Part shown: positions 1-11,095 of the stretch, one piece after another
Position numbering within the stretch: position 1 is the first letter of the stretch
Layout: each line of letters begins with the position of its first letter
Source of the DNA: Takakia lepidozioides
Lineage: Eukaryota; Streptophyta; Takakiopsida; Takakiales; Takakiaceae
Direction: 5' to 3'
NCBI GenBank assembly: GCA_030704615.1
Contig: CM060732.1
Coordinates: 51,813,053-51,877,052, forward strand
Length of the DNA stretch: 64,000 nucleotides
Translations under genes and position numbers: made by a program
Notes under the pieces: generated by a model
Told to the model about the DNA's origin: nothing
Databases searched by the model: none
What the model saw: only the letters and a program-made list of their open reading frames with translations

Positions 1-3000
1 TATACTCTATTGGGTATATAAACTTAGCCTCAGCCAACTTCTTGATCTCTTCTCCAACCTTCTGTACGTAGTTGGGATTCATTCTGTACCTCGCCTGCTT
101 GATTGGTACTGACCCTGGTTCCAGTTCAATCTTATGCTGACAGACTTCAGGTGGTATCCTTTTAGATCCTCATAGCTCCAAGCAAATACATCTCTGTATT
201 TGATGAACAAGCTTTTAGCTTCTTCAAAGAATTCCGGCTCCAAATCAGCTCCTACTTTCACCATTCTCGGTTCCTCTTTAGTTCCCACATTCACTTCCCT
301 CACCTGCTCATCAGCTGTGATTGTCCAACCAGTCACCACTTCATCCTGTAAGCTCACAGTGGCTGGTTCCTCTAGGATTTCCATTTCTCCTTCTCTTTCT
401 TCATAGAAATGTGATGGGTAACTGCTGGTTTCCTTTTCAGTTGGTGTTGCTATCACTACACCACAACAGATACCTCTTAAACAACTTAGGCTTTCCAGCC
501 GCATCTCTGCAACCTGCTCCCACTCTGGGTGTGCAGCAAATAGGGTAGCTTCCTGCTCCTCATCCAGTCCTCCTTTCCAGTCATACTCTCTGACTCCTCG
601 AGGTCTTCTCGTAGCAGGTAATCTACTAGATTTCTTTGTGGTAATTTGTATCTCGTGTATCCCATTATGCACGGTTAGTAACTGAGAATTCCAGTCATGG
701 AATACCTGGCCTGTTTCAGCCACGGACGTCCCAATAATAAGGAGTAAGCCTCCATGACTTCATCCATCTTCAACACAGTTACTGTGATCATAAAGATCAT
801 CTTCTGTATCTGTATCTTAACTCCTCTTATTAATCCCAATGGCTGTACACTTCTTTGATCTGCCATTGTTACTGTAAATGGGGCTGGTTTCATGTTACTT
901 AGACCAAGCTTCTTTCTTAATTGGTCTGTCATGATATTTACTCCAGAACCTCCATTTATCAGTACATCAGTTAGTTCTGTGCTTCCAATTCTCAATTGGA
1001 TTACTGGCATAGAATCATCAAAGTCCATGACTGTTTCTCGCCCTTCCGGCTTCACATTATAACTGGTCACCTTGCTGTTCAGGTCTGTGTTTCCTGTCTC
1101 CTGGGCAATTCGATTGATTGCTTGATACAGCCTGTGCCTACAATAAGGTGCCACAGCCAATAGCTGTCCAATGGTAATCTCTGCTTTGGTCTGGCATATT
1201 ACTTCAGCCAAAGTCTCTTCATTACTTTGCATGCCTGCATCTTCTTTCTTCCTTTCATCCTCACTCACTTCTTCTTCTCCATCAGAATCAGAGGAATCTG
1301 CCACAGGAATATCAGTACTCTTTTGCATTTCCCTTATAGTATCTGCCACTTCCTTGTGCAGTTCCTTCTCATCTTTCCAAGTCTCTTCATCTTCAGGCAT
1401 ATCACTGCCATCTTCATTATCATCATCTTCCTCAGCTACTGGAGGTATTAGTTTGGCTTTGCTTCTGGTTACTATCATTGTACTTACTTCTGGTACAACA
1501 CATGGCCTAACCATGTGAGCTGCCACCACTGGGCCCTCATTCACATGAGCTCTCATCTCATTCTGGTGTCTTATCCAGAATGAACAGGCTGCCCTGCGAT
1601 GTCCTGGCTGATTACAATAGTAACATAGTTCTTCACCATTGGGTCCTCGCCCTTGGTCTGTTCTTGGATTATTTCTGTAATCCTGATTCCCGGGTTGGTA
1701 ATTCCCCCTTGGATTACCCTGATAGTTGCCTCTGGAATTTCCTTGGTAATTTCCTCTTGAATTACCTCTCCCTTCCATGCCATTGTTATAACCACCAGAC
1801 CTACCATAGTGGTCCTGATCATTGTTTCTTCTTGGCTGGGGCTGCACCTGATGCACCCTTACTTGCCTAGGTTCTCTTGCAGATGTCCTTCTGTTGTAGT
1901 AACAATTCTCAGTAGAATGGTTATCCATTTTACATATAGTACAGTGTTTCTCCTTCATGTGGCATTCTGTGGTGGTATGGCCTTCATTCTGGCACTTTGC
2001 ACACCATACACCCTTCCTCCAATGTGTTGCAGTCTCTGTGGCATACTTCTTCAAGATTTCTTCCAATCTTTTTTCATAGTTATCCCTCTTCAACTTCTCC
2101 TTTCTCTTACTCTTCCTTTTTAGTTCTTGCTCTTCTTCTTTATCTGACTCATCCTCAGAGTCCTCATCATCCCTTTTCTCTCTCCTGAGCATTCCCAATT
2201 GCTCAATTCTGTTTGCAGTTTCAAATGCCTCCTCCACTGTATTATGGGGTAACATATCCACTTTCTTTTGCAACTCTGGTCTTAGTCCACTCACAAACCA
2301 AGTCTTCTGTAAACCGGGTGCTGGTACTGCAGCCAGCTTTTTCATCATCAATTCCATCTTTTCCATATACTCCTTCACAGTTTCATGCTTCTTTTGCTTT
2401 AACTGTTGTAAACTTCCATACACTTCATCCTCAGTTTTACTTGTCCTGAACCTATTTTGAAATGCTGTATTCAAGCCATTCCAGATTAGGAAATGATTAT
2501 CAGGGAATCTTGCATACCATTCACTTGCTTTCTTGATAAGTGAACAAGGAAACAATCTCATCTTGGCATCATCGCCATTCTCATTGTTCACTATACACAT
2601 GTGCTCAAATTGGCTAATGTGTACATCGGGATCCCCTTTTCCTGAATATATTGGAAAGGGTGGTTTTGCCCGTGTTGGTTGTAACGCCATCTGTGGCCCT
2701 ACCTTCTGCCCACTAACAGGTGCTGGCACCCTTGCTGGTGCTGGTCCTTCTGGACCTGTTGTTTTTGTGGTGGATCTTCCACCAAGTGGTGGCCCTTGAG
2801 CACTCCCTGCTACTGGCCCCACGATATTCAAGTTTAGGGTTTAATCCAAGTGCTCCACTTGATCCAGGTCCAACGGGTTGGGATGTCCTGGTTGTAGTCT
2901 CAACCTCAGCTGTTGGGTCTACTTCTTCATACTCTTCCTCTTCCAATTTCTTCTCCCTGTTTTCATCCTCCAAGTTCTGTCCTTGGGTTTCTTCTTCACT

Positions 3001-3426
3001 CATGTAACTCAACTGTAATGGTGTTGGAGAGTCTGAACTCTCCGTTGGCTCTGCCACATCCTCTTCTCCTTCTTCACCTTCCGCTTCAGAAACTGGAGTT
3101 CCTGCTTTTGGTGTTCCATGCCAACTCTTATCAAAGATTTCTGTCAAATCTTTTATCCAGGGATGTACCTCAGATCTTTCACCTCGTGATTGATCTTCTT
3201 CTCGTACCAATTCCCTTAATCTTTCTTGCAAAGAAATAGAAGGAGTGGCATCCAACGCTAGTTCTTCCGGTATGGGTGATGTACTCTTTGATCTTAATGG
3301 TGTGAGAGGTCCAGATGATTCCCCTATGTCTATTCCTCTCTCCCAAAGATATGGATAATTAGCTTTCAGATAGCTTTCTCTTTTTGCTGAATATCTCTGG
3401 CGTCTAGCTTCTCTTTCATCACTCAT
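1..3426 (-). mobile_element. Ty3/gypsy retrotransposon gag-protease-RT region, frameshifted
   Basis: This encodes the capsid and replication proteins of an LTR retrotransposon and runs off the left edge. Gag starts at an ATG at 3426. Reading shifts frame near 2828, and the next frame (2831-675) holds a Retrotrans_gag-type segment (SEWYARFP region), CX2CX4HX4C knuckles (CAKCQNEGHTTTEC; CYYCNQPGHRRAAC) and RGNYQ repeats. It then reaches a retropepsin-like segment (LINGGSGVNIM, later LLGRPWLKQA). A second frameshift near 700 leads into the protease-RT linker (KYRDVFAWSYEDLKG). A third break near 110-135 precedes the start of RT (NPNYVQKV, FIYPIE). The protease motif carries Asn (codon 956-954) where the catalytic Asp is expected. 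With at least three frameshifts this copy is inactive. No LTR was recognised. Confidence 0.9.
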
Positions 3427-3448
3427 GTCCCATGTCTTTCATTTCTTT

Positions 3449-4144
3449 TTAATGTGGCAATAACCAAAACTCTCTTCTGTAATATCTCTCGTATATGCCT
3501 GGGTTTCTTTCAAGCTTCAATGCACCCTTGGCTATACTTGAAGTCTCCGTTACCATATAACCATATGGCAAACAAGTCTGGAAAGCTGTTCTTGGTGTGA
3601 GTTTGATCCACAAAATATCCTTTGGAATCCAATTCTTTACCAGTACAAGCTCTTCATGCATATGAGTATAAACATTCACTTTTCTTTCCTCCCAGCCTTC
3701 AAACTCTACTCGCTTAATGGATAGTAAGGCTATCACATAAACCAATGTTGGTAACCACCGTGCTCTTCCTCTACAGGCTACCTGATAAATCTTTATCACT
3801 CCTTTCTCCAGACCCCATTCCGGATCAGCATCATGCACTCGCTTAAGAATATTTTCTTTACAACCGTCTGGCAATTCCAAGAACCTTTGAAAGAATTGTT
3901 TGGACAATCTTTCTTCCTTCGTTCCACAGGGAATTTGATTCACTTCAAATTCTTTAATGGTCCAACCACCATGATCCCACCAGATGCCTGTCATATCTGG
4001 TTGTTCATGACTCAGTTCCCCAGTATGGTCGCCAAATGTCGCGCGGCTTTTACTCACCCATCCCTTCGCTATCCAAGGCGGAAACTCCAAGATAGAAGAG
4101 TTGGAAATCTCTAAGTACTCAGCCCGCTCAGAACAATCAGTCAT
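3449..4144 (-). CDS. Unrecognised ORF upstream of gypsy gag
   Basis: This is an uninterrupted 231-residue reading frame from a true ATG, ending 22 bases before the gag ATG in the same orientation. It shows protein-like composition, with many Trp and charged residues (IWWDHGGWTIKEFEVNQI) and a possible membrane-prone stretch (WLPTLVYVIALLSIK), but no domain I recognise. Its length and tight spacing to gag suggest it belongs to the element as an extra leading ORF rather than being a host gene. It could instead be a captured host exon. It has no frameshift, unlike the neighbouring gag-pol. Confidence 0.5.
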   Translation of the reverse strand: MTDCSERAEYLEISNSSILEFPPWIAKGWVSKSRATFGDHTGELSHEQPDMTGIWWDHGGWTIKEFEVNQIPCGTKEERLSKQFFQRFLELPDGCKENILKRVHDADPEWGLEKGVIKIYQVACRGRARWLPTLVYVIALLSIKRVEFEGWEERKVNVYTHMHEELVLVKNWIPKDILWIKLTPRTAFQTCLPYGYMVTETSSIAKGALKLERNPGIYERYYRREFWLLPH

Positions 4145-4674
4145 GACCTACAGCTAGTGTATCATGGGGGTGTTTCCTATTTGTTTTCCTTTCCGCATTC
4201 ATGTTAGCTACCTTACTATTGATAATTAAGTATCAGTTTGCTTCATCAATCTATCGGATTCCATCAACTCATCCATTCATTCCACAGCTTCACTCAGATC
4301 TCTCTACACAGTGTGATTGTATCGTATAAGTATCAGATTATGATTTATCAGGTATCAGGCCGAAGCCATTGTGTCTCTAATCTGCTCTACAATATCACTA
4401 CAGCTTTGCATATAACAAGCCTCTACTAATCATCTCTCCTCCTTCACCGTGCTCTCCATCTTTGCTCCCGTTCTTGCTCTCCGCCCGATCCCCTCTCATG
4501 CATGACCAAGAAGTGCTCCCCGTGAAGTGATCCCCCTTCAGTCCTTGCTCCCCGTTTTATCTTCCTACCTGTTGTTCTAACCGTTTCCCTCACTAACCGT
4601 CGTCCGTGAACTAACATGTTCCCTTCGCAGGTGTTGTTCCCCACAGTCGTTCCATGTCCTGCTATCCTTTCCAT
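4145..4674. other. Probable 5' leader of the gypsy element
   Basis: No credible coding sequence is visible. The stretch lies upstream of the extra gypsy ORF and may be its untranslated leader or the inner part of an LTR. I could not find a primer-binding site or LTR ends. Confidence 0.35.
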
Positions 4675-4870
4675 ATGGTTGTGACAGCTGTGTCAAGCTG
4701 TGACTGGCTGTGTGAAACTGTGACGGGTTGTGACCGGCTGTGTCGGGCTGTGACTGGCTGTGCGACTGTGTTTGGCTGTGTCGGGTTGTGACTGGCTGTG
4801 TGGCTGTGTTGGCTGTGATGGGCTGTGTCGGGCTGTGTTGGCTGTGTTGGCTGTGACGGGCTGTGTAACC
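4675..4870. repeat. GGCTGTG minisatellite, array 1
   Basis: Degenerate tandem copies of a GGCTGTGAC / GGCTGTGTC type unit, about 9-10 bases each. Reverse-strand reading gives a long SQP/TQP-rich frame that is a by-product of the repeat, not a gene. A related array lies at 7810-8275. Confidence 0.85.
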
Positions 4871-5460
4871 CCCTTCTAAAGTGCGCTGCTGTCACCCCTA
4901 AGGCTCCTGTTGGTCTCAGTCTGTGCAAAAATTAAGGGTACCCTACAGATCCCGTATAAGTGTCTAAGTCCCAGACAGTCCTCTAACACACACCCCCAAT
5001 TGGCCATACAAAGCAGCCCACATGAGAACATGTCAGAAAACCCTGAAATTTTCAGGGCAGGTGTCTTACTTGGCAGGGTACAAGATTCTGGTTTGTGTTA
5101 TGTAAAAAAAAATTCATAGTGGGAAATTCGATAAGAAAAGCTGTGTTTTTTATCCCATTGTAAATAGGAAATTTGTTTTTGGCCCAACTTTCAACATTAT
5201 AATCTTGTAATCCGGTAGGTCGATATGGACCAGACTTTTTGTGGTCATAGCTGGGTAGGTAGGAACATATTACAACGGTCAGTTTTATAGGACCTGAGGA
5301 AATCTCAAGATATAAATTATTTAGTGGGGAAGGGTCAATTTTTTGGGGGTGGACCCAAAAATTGGGGTTAGTCCTTGAGGGGTTAAATAGATTAGGTGTT
5401 CCTTTTGGTTCCCATTCTAGCCTATGGTCCTTTGCTGTTGTAATACAACAACTCTCAACA
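4863..5460 (+). mobile_element. Probable copia 5' LTR
   Basis: The right end is well supported: it ends in CA directly before a primer-binding site at 5461. The left end is a guess, at a TGTAACCCC that would give the usual TG...CA ends; it abuts or overlaps the minisatellite. No second LTR was seen in the window, so the pair cannot be compared. Confidence 0.55.
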
Positions 5461-5472
5461 TGGTATCAGAGC
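5461..5472 (+). other. Copia primer-binding site (initiator tRNA-Met)
   Basis: TGGTATCAGAGC is the standard plant copia primer-binding site, complementary to the 3' end of initiator methionyl tRNA. It fixes the LTR end and the orientation of the element. Confidence 0.9.
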
Positions 5473-5689
5473 GCAGAGGGGGCAAGTGAATCATAATGTA
5501 TTTCTTCAAGGATTTTTGAGGTCACTAGGAAGAACCTCTGGTGTGCAGCACTGCTCAACCATATGTGTATTCGTTACGTTTGAGTAAGTTGTGAGCACTG
5601 TTCCACGTTTGTTTTTCATTTTTTGGTTCTTTTGTTTTCTGCGTCTAGTCTTTCAAGTGGCTCACGGAGCTAGTAATTTCACAGTTTCC

Positions 5690-6130
5690 ATGGAAGACAA
5701 GCTTGCAGGAAAGAAGAATTCAGTATGGAAGTTCAAAGTCAGAAACTACCTTCTCAAAGAGGAAATTCTTGATTTCATTGAGAATGAAATGGTCCTAGCT
5801 CAAAGGGAGAACAGAGATGAGTTCAGGAAAAAGAAGCAACGGGCCTTTACTATCATCAATCTCTCTCTTACTGACAAAGTGATACATTATGTCTCCCATC
5901 TTACTGAACCAAAGCAAGTTTGGGATGCCCTAGCCAAAATGTATGATGACAAATCATCATCTAGACAGATGTGTATGAGGAATAAGCTTCAAAGTCTTAG
6001 AATGGAAGATGGGTCATCCATGGAGGATATTCTTAAGACTATCACTAGCCTGGTAGCTCAGCTTACAAGTTTTGGTGAGGAACTTGAGGAGAACATCATT
6101 GTGGAACACATCTTGAATGTGTCAAGTTAA
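5690..6130 (+). pseudogene. Copia Gag N-terminal fragment (UBN2-like)
   Basis: The frame from the ATG at 5690 reads as the amino half of a copia Gag: an early KLAGKKNSVWKFKVRNYL segment (the usual Trp-x-Phe/Tyr-x-x-Arg pattern), then VWDALAKMYDD and LQSLRMEDGSSMEDIL. This matches the UBN2/gag-polypeptide family. It stops after IIVEHILNVSS, where a complete Gag would continue to a zinc knuckle, integrase and reverse transcriptase. None of these follow, so the element is truncated here. An upstream in-frame extension to 5591 lacks an ATG. Confidence 0.85.
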
Positions 6131-7189
6131 ATAAACACAGTGTGAAACTAACTAGAATAAATCTAGTTATTTGTATTTAACACTTGGATTTAGTTCAAGT
6201 GTTAAGTCGGGTGTCAAGTTTAGCTTGACACCTAAACCATCTTATCTTCACGAGAGCGTCAGTCATGCGGCTCATCTCTCTCGAGTTGAGCCTGCACGAC
6301 CGAGCTCCTTTACTGCTTAGAATCTCGAGTGTGCTTATGAAGGGAGGATAGGATGTTGTGGGGTGGAGTCTCCATAGCTTGGGGTGCCCCTGGCTCGACA
6401 GTTAGTTTAACGAGTGATGGTGTTGTGTTTTGTGTTTCTTTGCTATCAGACATGTGATTTTAGTTCTTACAATCACTCGAGAGAGATGAGCTCGTATCTG
6501 TGAGTGCCAGATACGAGTTAGTTGTAGCACTTGTGGTTTTTGCTTGAGGATGAGAGAAACCAAGTTGTTATACAAGGAGCACCGTGGAGCCCTTGGTTTA
6601 GAAGCGTAGGCGATGTGGGTTACGAGGTGGTAGATCATTCGATCTTCAGCTTCATAGATGAAAGCACCATGCTGCAGGTAATTCTAGAGCACCTTGATGG
6701 TTTCAGATTGTGTACATGCATGAGCAAGCGCGATTGGGAAGAAGACCAGTCAAGAACAGGTTAGAGTGGGCTTTGGTGGCAAAGCTGAGAACTGGACTTG
6801 GGAATGCGAGCTTTCATTGTGTGAAGGATTGCAAGACCAAGCGAAAGGGCTGATTTGGCTTGGGGCAAATCAGTGCACTTTGTGGAGTATGTTGAGATGG
6901 GGTTTCAATCTCGAGCTTCAGCATTGAGAGGGCTCTTGTCATGGCAAGAGCAGGGCTGGAACAAGAGCTAAGAGGTACGGCAAGGCCATGGAATGTGCAC
7001 CTAGGGTTTCAGAGCTTGGAAGAAGAGCTCTTGCACCACAAAAGGAGTGTCTTGTGGTTGGAAATGTAAGCCTTAGGGTTTCAGGAGCTTGGCAAAGGTT
7101 GTGGAGTGCTTAGTCTTGTCTTAGAGAGCATCAAGGAGCCAAGGAGCCAAGATAGGGGGCTGATATCTCTTGTGTGAAGAGGTTGCATG
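6131..7189. other. Non-coding, repeat-derived sequence
   Basis: No gene is supported. The sequence follows the truncated copia gag directly and is purine rich. Phrases such as GGGTTTCA and GAGCTTGGA recur, resembling the degenerate repeats immediately downstream. It may be the internal region of a non-coding LTR element. Confidence 0.4.
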
Positions 7190-7480
7190 TGTGGAGCATG
7201 TATTCAGCTCATTGAAGCTTCCATCTTCAAGCTTGGAGGGCAAGCAAGGAAGGAAGGAAGGGGTTGGTTTCCCTGTAGGGCATGTGTGGAGCATGCTTTC
7301 AACCCGCTAAAGCTTGTATTTTCAGGTTGGTGGGTGCAAGAAATGAAGCAAATGAGCTGATTCTCTTATGGTGAGAGTGATGTATGGAGCATGCCTTCAG
7401 CCCATTGAGGCTCTTGTTTTCAAGCTTTAGAGAGCTAGAACGGAAGGGCTAGGGCTGGTTTCCACTTGGGGTGAATTAAA
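7190..7480. repeat. Degenerate 97-bp tandem repeat
   Basis: Three copies of a unit beginning TGGAGCATG are spaced exactly 97 bases apart (7191, 7288, 7385). Each is followed by a TTCAGCCC/ATTGAAGCT-like and a TTCAAGCT-like phrase. Weaker related phrases lie near 6900 and 7500. Confidence 0.65.
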
Positions 7481-7809
7481 AGCACTTGTAGGGCCTATGT
7501 GAGTTGGGGTTTCAACTTCAAGCTTGAAGGGAGCACAACTCTTGAAGCAGCAAGTACAGGGGCTAGATTAGGTGCAAAGGGCATGCTATGGTCAAGAAAA
7601 GCACGTGAATGAGTGCCTACAAAGGTTGGAAGTCAGCCATGTTTGGTAGTCGCCATAGGGATCAATGGCGCTGTTTTGTGAGTTAAAAGGAAGCTTGTGC
7701 ACTTAGTTTGGTTGCAAACATCTTCCTTTGGCCTAGAGTCCAAGAGACACAAACCCTAGCTTGGCGTGGCTAAACCCCTTGGAGAAATGGCTAAACTGCT
7801 ATGAGTGGC

Positions 7810-8275
7810 CATGGATGGGGCTGTGACAGGCTATGACAGGCTGTGGCAGGCTATAACAAGTTGTGCCCTGTGGCCTGTGGGGCTGTGACGGGCTGTGAGG
7901 GGCTGTGACAGGCTGTGATGGGCTATGACAGGCTATGACAGGCTGTGGCGGGATGTGACAAGCTATGCCCTATGGCCTGTGGGGCTGTGAGGGGCTATGA
8001 GGGGCTGTGACAAGCTGTGATGGGCTGTGACAGGCTATGACAAGCTGTGCCTGTGGCCTTTGGGGTTGTGATGGGCTGTGACCTGTGGCCTGTGGGGCTG
8101 TGATGGACTGTGACGGACTGTGATAGGCTGTGAGGGGCTGTGACAGGCTCTGCCCTGTGGCCTTTGGGGCTGTGATGGGCTGTGGGGCTGGGGCCTGTGT
8201 GGGGCTGTGACGGCTGTGACCAGTGATCTGTGTGGGCCTGTGCTGGTCTGTGGTGGCCCGTGTTGACCTGTGGAG
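7810..8275. repeat. GGCTGTGAC minisatellite, array 2
   Basis: A long degenerate array of GGCTGTGAC, GGCTATGAC and GGGGCTGTGA units, with interspersed CCTGTGGCCTTTGGGG blocks that themselves recur every 60-110 bases. The reverse strand gives overlapping long frames caused by the repeat. Confidence 0.85.
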
Positions 8276-8985
8276 GGCCAGTGCTGACTCGTGGAGGCAC
8301 TGGTGGACTGCCTAAGGATTGGCATATGGTCTTGAAGGCCGAATTTTGATGCTCGTGGAGGGTGGTTTGAGAAATATCTTCATGATATTCCCATGGGTAT
8401 GTAAGTGAGGGAAGAGAGGAGAGGAAGAGTGTTGGGATGAGGGCATGCTGGGGTTAGGCATTGCTTTAGCTTCTCTTCCTCGTAGTTTTCCACCCTCTCA
8501 TTAGGCCAAGACCTTTCCGTAGGTGGAGGCAAGAGTCAGTCCAAGTTTGGGTTGGGGTGTCCTTGCAAGAGCAACACCGTGGAGTTGTTTTTGGTGTGGG
8601 GGAGTTGTCGTTTTGATTTCTTGTGTTTGGATCCCCTCCATACCTGCATGCTTGACTGTGCGCCATGTTAGTTTTGTATGGGCGCTTGTTTTTATAGGTG
8701 AGTGGTCCGGATTTGATCACCGGCCAGTCCTAGAGCATGATGTCGATGGTGAGGCTGGGGTGATGACCAGTCAGACCATCATTGTTTCTCCTGTGGTTAG
8801 GTTGGAGATGATGACCAGCCAACCGTAGGAGTGCTTGTGGTGGAAGCAGGTGCAGGTGTAGGCTATGTTAGGAACCCAATATTCCAAACCATAAGCCGCA
8901 ACAGGTTCTCTACCCGGTTACCTTGTGGAGAGGGGGGTTAGGGACATGTTCATGACCGGTTGAGTGACAGTTTGTCAACACGGAG
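8276..8985. other. Leader of a gag-like fragment, otherwise featureless
   Basis: Sequence between the minisatellite and a gag-like reading frame. The order repeat, leader, gag-like ORF suggests the 5' part of another LTR element, but no LTR ends or primer site were identified. Confidence 0.3.
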
Positions 8986-9309
8986 GTGCCACTAGTTGTT
9001 GGGGAGAGTGCCGGTTCGAGCACTAGCAATACTAGTGGATACACAAGACGAGGTGTGCGGTTTAGGCCACCTTCATCTCCTGTGTTTTCTACGGAAGGTT
9101 CTGATTCAGATTGTGAATCAGGAGGACTCGCACCGGGGGTGCAAGTTGTTTCATTGCCATTATTGTGGGACGACATGGAGGAGATGTATAGAGCTACCAA
9201 GGGGCCTCGTAGGTACTCTGGAGCTATGGGCACAATCGAGCTGGATGACTTTATCCAGGAGTTCGACAGCTGGTGTGATTTGCAGCAGATTTGTTCGGTC
9301 GACAACTAG
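8986..9309 (+). pseudogene. Gag-like N-terminal fragment
   Basis: A 107-residue frame with a Ser/Thr-rich start, then KGPRRYSGAMGTIELDDFIQEF and WCDLQQ. The pattern of an R-Y-S-G turn followed by a hydrophobic D-x-F-I helix resembles the start of a gypsy-type Gag domain. It stops abruptly and nothing downstream continues it. It could be an unrelated chance frame. Confidence 0.4.
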
Positions 9310-9891
9310 GGATACTAGAAACGATGGAACGGGGCATGGAGGGAAATACTGCGTATGAACAACAACTCTCTTGCCCTAAATGCACCATACCCATACTCAA
9401 CAATCGTTTTATCAGTACACTAGTTAGCAAAGTGGACAAGTGGGCTTGTTTGCTAGTCCTCAAACCACTTCATGCAAGCATTCATATGGAGGTGAGGTGA
9501 ACACATTGTTTCATATGGAGCTGAGGTGAGGAATTCGTTCCTTTGCTGATTCTTTGCTGATCCTGGGTAGCCTGGTAAGGCATAAACCTACCTATTTTGC
9601 AATTTGTGATGTTGTATTCCGAAAGAATTCAAGGTGAGGGCATCACTTTCCATAATTCACTGTCTCCTTCTACGGACACACACATACCAGCTATCGCATT
9701 CTTTCTTTCTTTCCGCACTTTGCTGTATTTTCACTCTCCATCTCCATATATGGCTGTCATATGAGTTGCAGTCCATTCGTGGTATTTTGGGGTTTAGGGT
9801 TTACTATTAATGACATGGATGCAATTGGCCTTTGCATGATTTATACCTTGCTTAGGATTTCCAGTGGGCATTGACTGTGTAGGTTTGCACG
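9310..9891. other. No gene seen
   Basis: AT-rich sequence with a short imperfect direct repeat (CATATGGAGSTGAGGTGA at about 9484 and 9511). It precedes an unrecognised coding locus and could include its promoter. Confidence 0.3.
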
Positions 9892-10025
9892 GTGCTGCAA
9901 GTGTTGGCAGACACAACAATCACGATGAAGGAGAGCAAAATGATAGAGAACCGAAGGGAATACCGCGAGACATATGAAACTGATGAATACGAGGACCTCA
10001 TATACGAGGCTACTCCAAGGCGAGG

Positions 10026-10973
10026 GTGCATGAACCTGGTGCGTCTAACAGACGACAATATAGATGCATATATTGTCATCTGCTTTTTGGGGATAAAAAA
10101 AAACTGAACTTGCACATGATAGATGGTTATAGGAAGCATGGGCGAGATGAGGGTGCCCTTAAAATATATCTTGTTTTTGAACCCTGCCAGAGGGGTATCA
10201 TGGAGGATGTGCTCAGGCGCCACAACTTGATGCCGCCTCGCAAAATCACACAGAATAAAAAGCCTGCATCCTCTGGTGAACCAGTGTCCCAAGAAATGGG
10301 TGATTATCTGAGAAAATCATCAAGGAAGAACAGGGCTCAAGTTCGGCTGGTCTTGACAGATTCTGAGGGGGACTACAGCGTTCATACAGAAGCAACAACA
10401 GTTGAACTGGATGACTCCAACATGGAGGCATTCGATGATGGGCCGAAACGCAGGAGGGTTCAGCTCCCTACTAAGGGCCTTTCCTCCCATCGTCCAGGGC
10501 ATGACAAAGCCTTCACTTCAGATACTCTTCCTCCTGACAACTCCAAGAAAGGGTGTTTGAGGGCAGAGAAGGTACATGCATCGCACTCTATGGCAGACAA
10601 CAAAGGGAGCTCTATCAAAGTTCATCCTGATCCTCAACTTCCTCGCTCCAGGGAGGAGGCAATTTCTTACTTTACCAACAAGTCCAAAAGTTTGTGTGGA
10701 TCCATTGAAGTGCCCCAAAAACCGCCACATGTGAGATGCCCTCGACTTTTTACCCTGCTACAACACCGATTGCTTCCTCAAGACTTTCCAAGCATAGAAG
10801 ATGCTCACTTTCAACAGTCCCTCAGGCAGCTTGTTGATGCGGAGAACTTTGCTGCACTTCTCTTGGGCGCAGCCTACGGCCGGTGGTGGCTCAATAGACA
10901 TGTGAGCAAAATACCACATCTATTCATGCACATTTTGATTTTGCAGGTGCATTTCGAAGAGACATGCTCATGA
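10026..10973 (+). CDS. Unrecognised protein with C2H2-like finger (locus part 1)
   Basis: An open frame of about 300 residues. Near its start is a C2H2-like motif (CIYCHLLFGDKKKLNLHM, then H seven residues on). A basic and acidic Ser-rich middle follows (KRRRVQLPTK looks like a nuclear localisation signal), then a helical end (LLLGAAYGRWWLNRH). A GT-AG intron may end the exon at about 10898, with splicing to GTGCATTTCG at 10946. An overlapping frame (9892-10107) reads well just upstream, so a frameshift or intron lies near 10020-10060. I do not recognise the family; a nuclear or transposon-derived protein is possible. Confidence 0.4.
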   Translation: MHEPGASNRRQYRCIYCHLLFGDKKKLNLHMIDGYRKHGRDEGALKIYLVFEPCQRGIMEDVLRRHNLMPPRKITQNKKPASSGEPVSQEMGDYLRKSSRKNRAQVRLVLTDSEGDYSVHTEATTVELDDSNMEAFDDGPKRRRVQLPTKGLSSHRPGHDKAFTSDTLPPDNSKKGCLRAEKVHASHSMADNKGSSIKVHPDPQLPRSREEAISYFTNKSKSLCGSIEVPQKPPHVRCPRLFTLLQHRLLPQDFPSIEDAHFQQSLRQLVDAENFAALLLGAAYGRWWLNRHVSKIPHLFMHILILQVHFEETCS

Positions 10974-11095
10974 CGATGGTTTTGCAACCCAAGTGCATCA
11001 CTGAAAAGGTTTACTGTATGAATGTTCTTGACCTGAACGTGCAAATTGGCATTTGAACAAAGCATGAAGCACCACAGGAGGAGAAGGATGCTATC

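Noticed and set aside
7995-8325. Long minus-strand SQPVTA/HHSPS-rich frames
   Set aside because: Translation of the GGCTGTGAC minisatellite in any phase gives such frames; no start context or domain. The same applies to 4662-4928.
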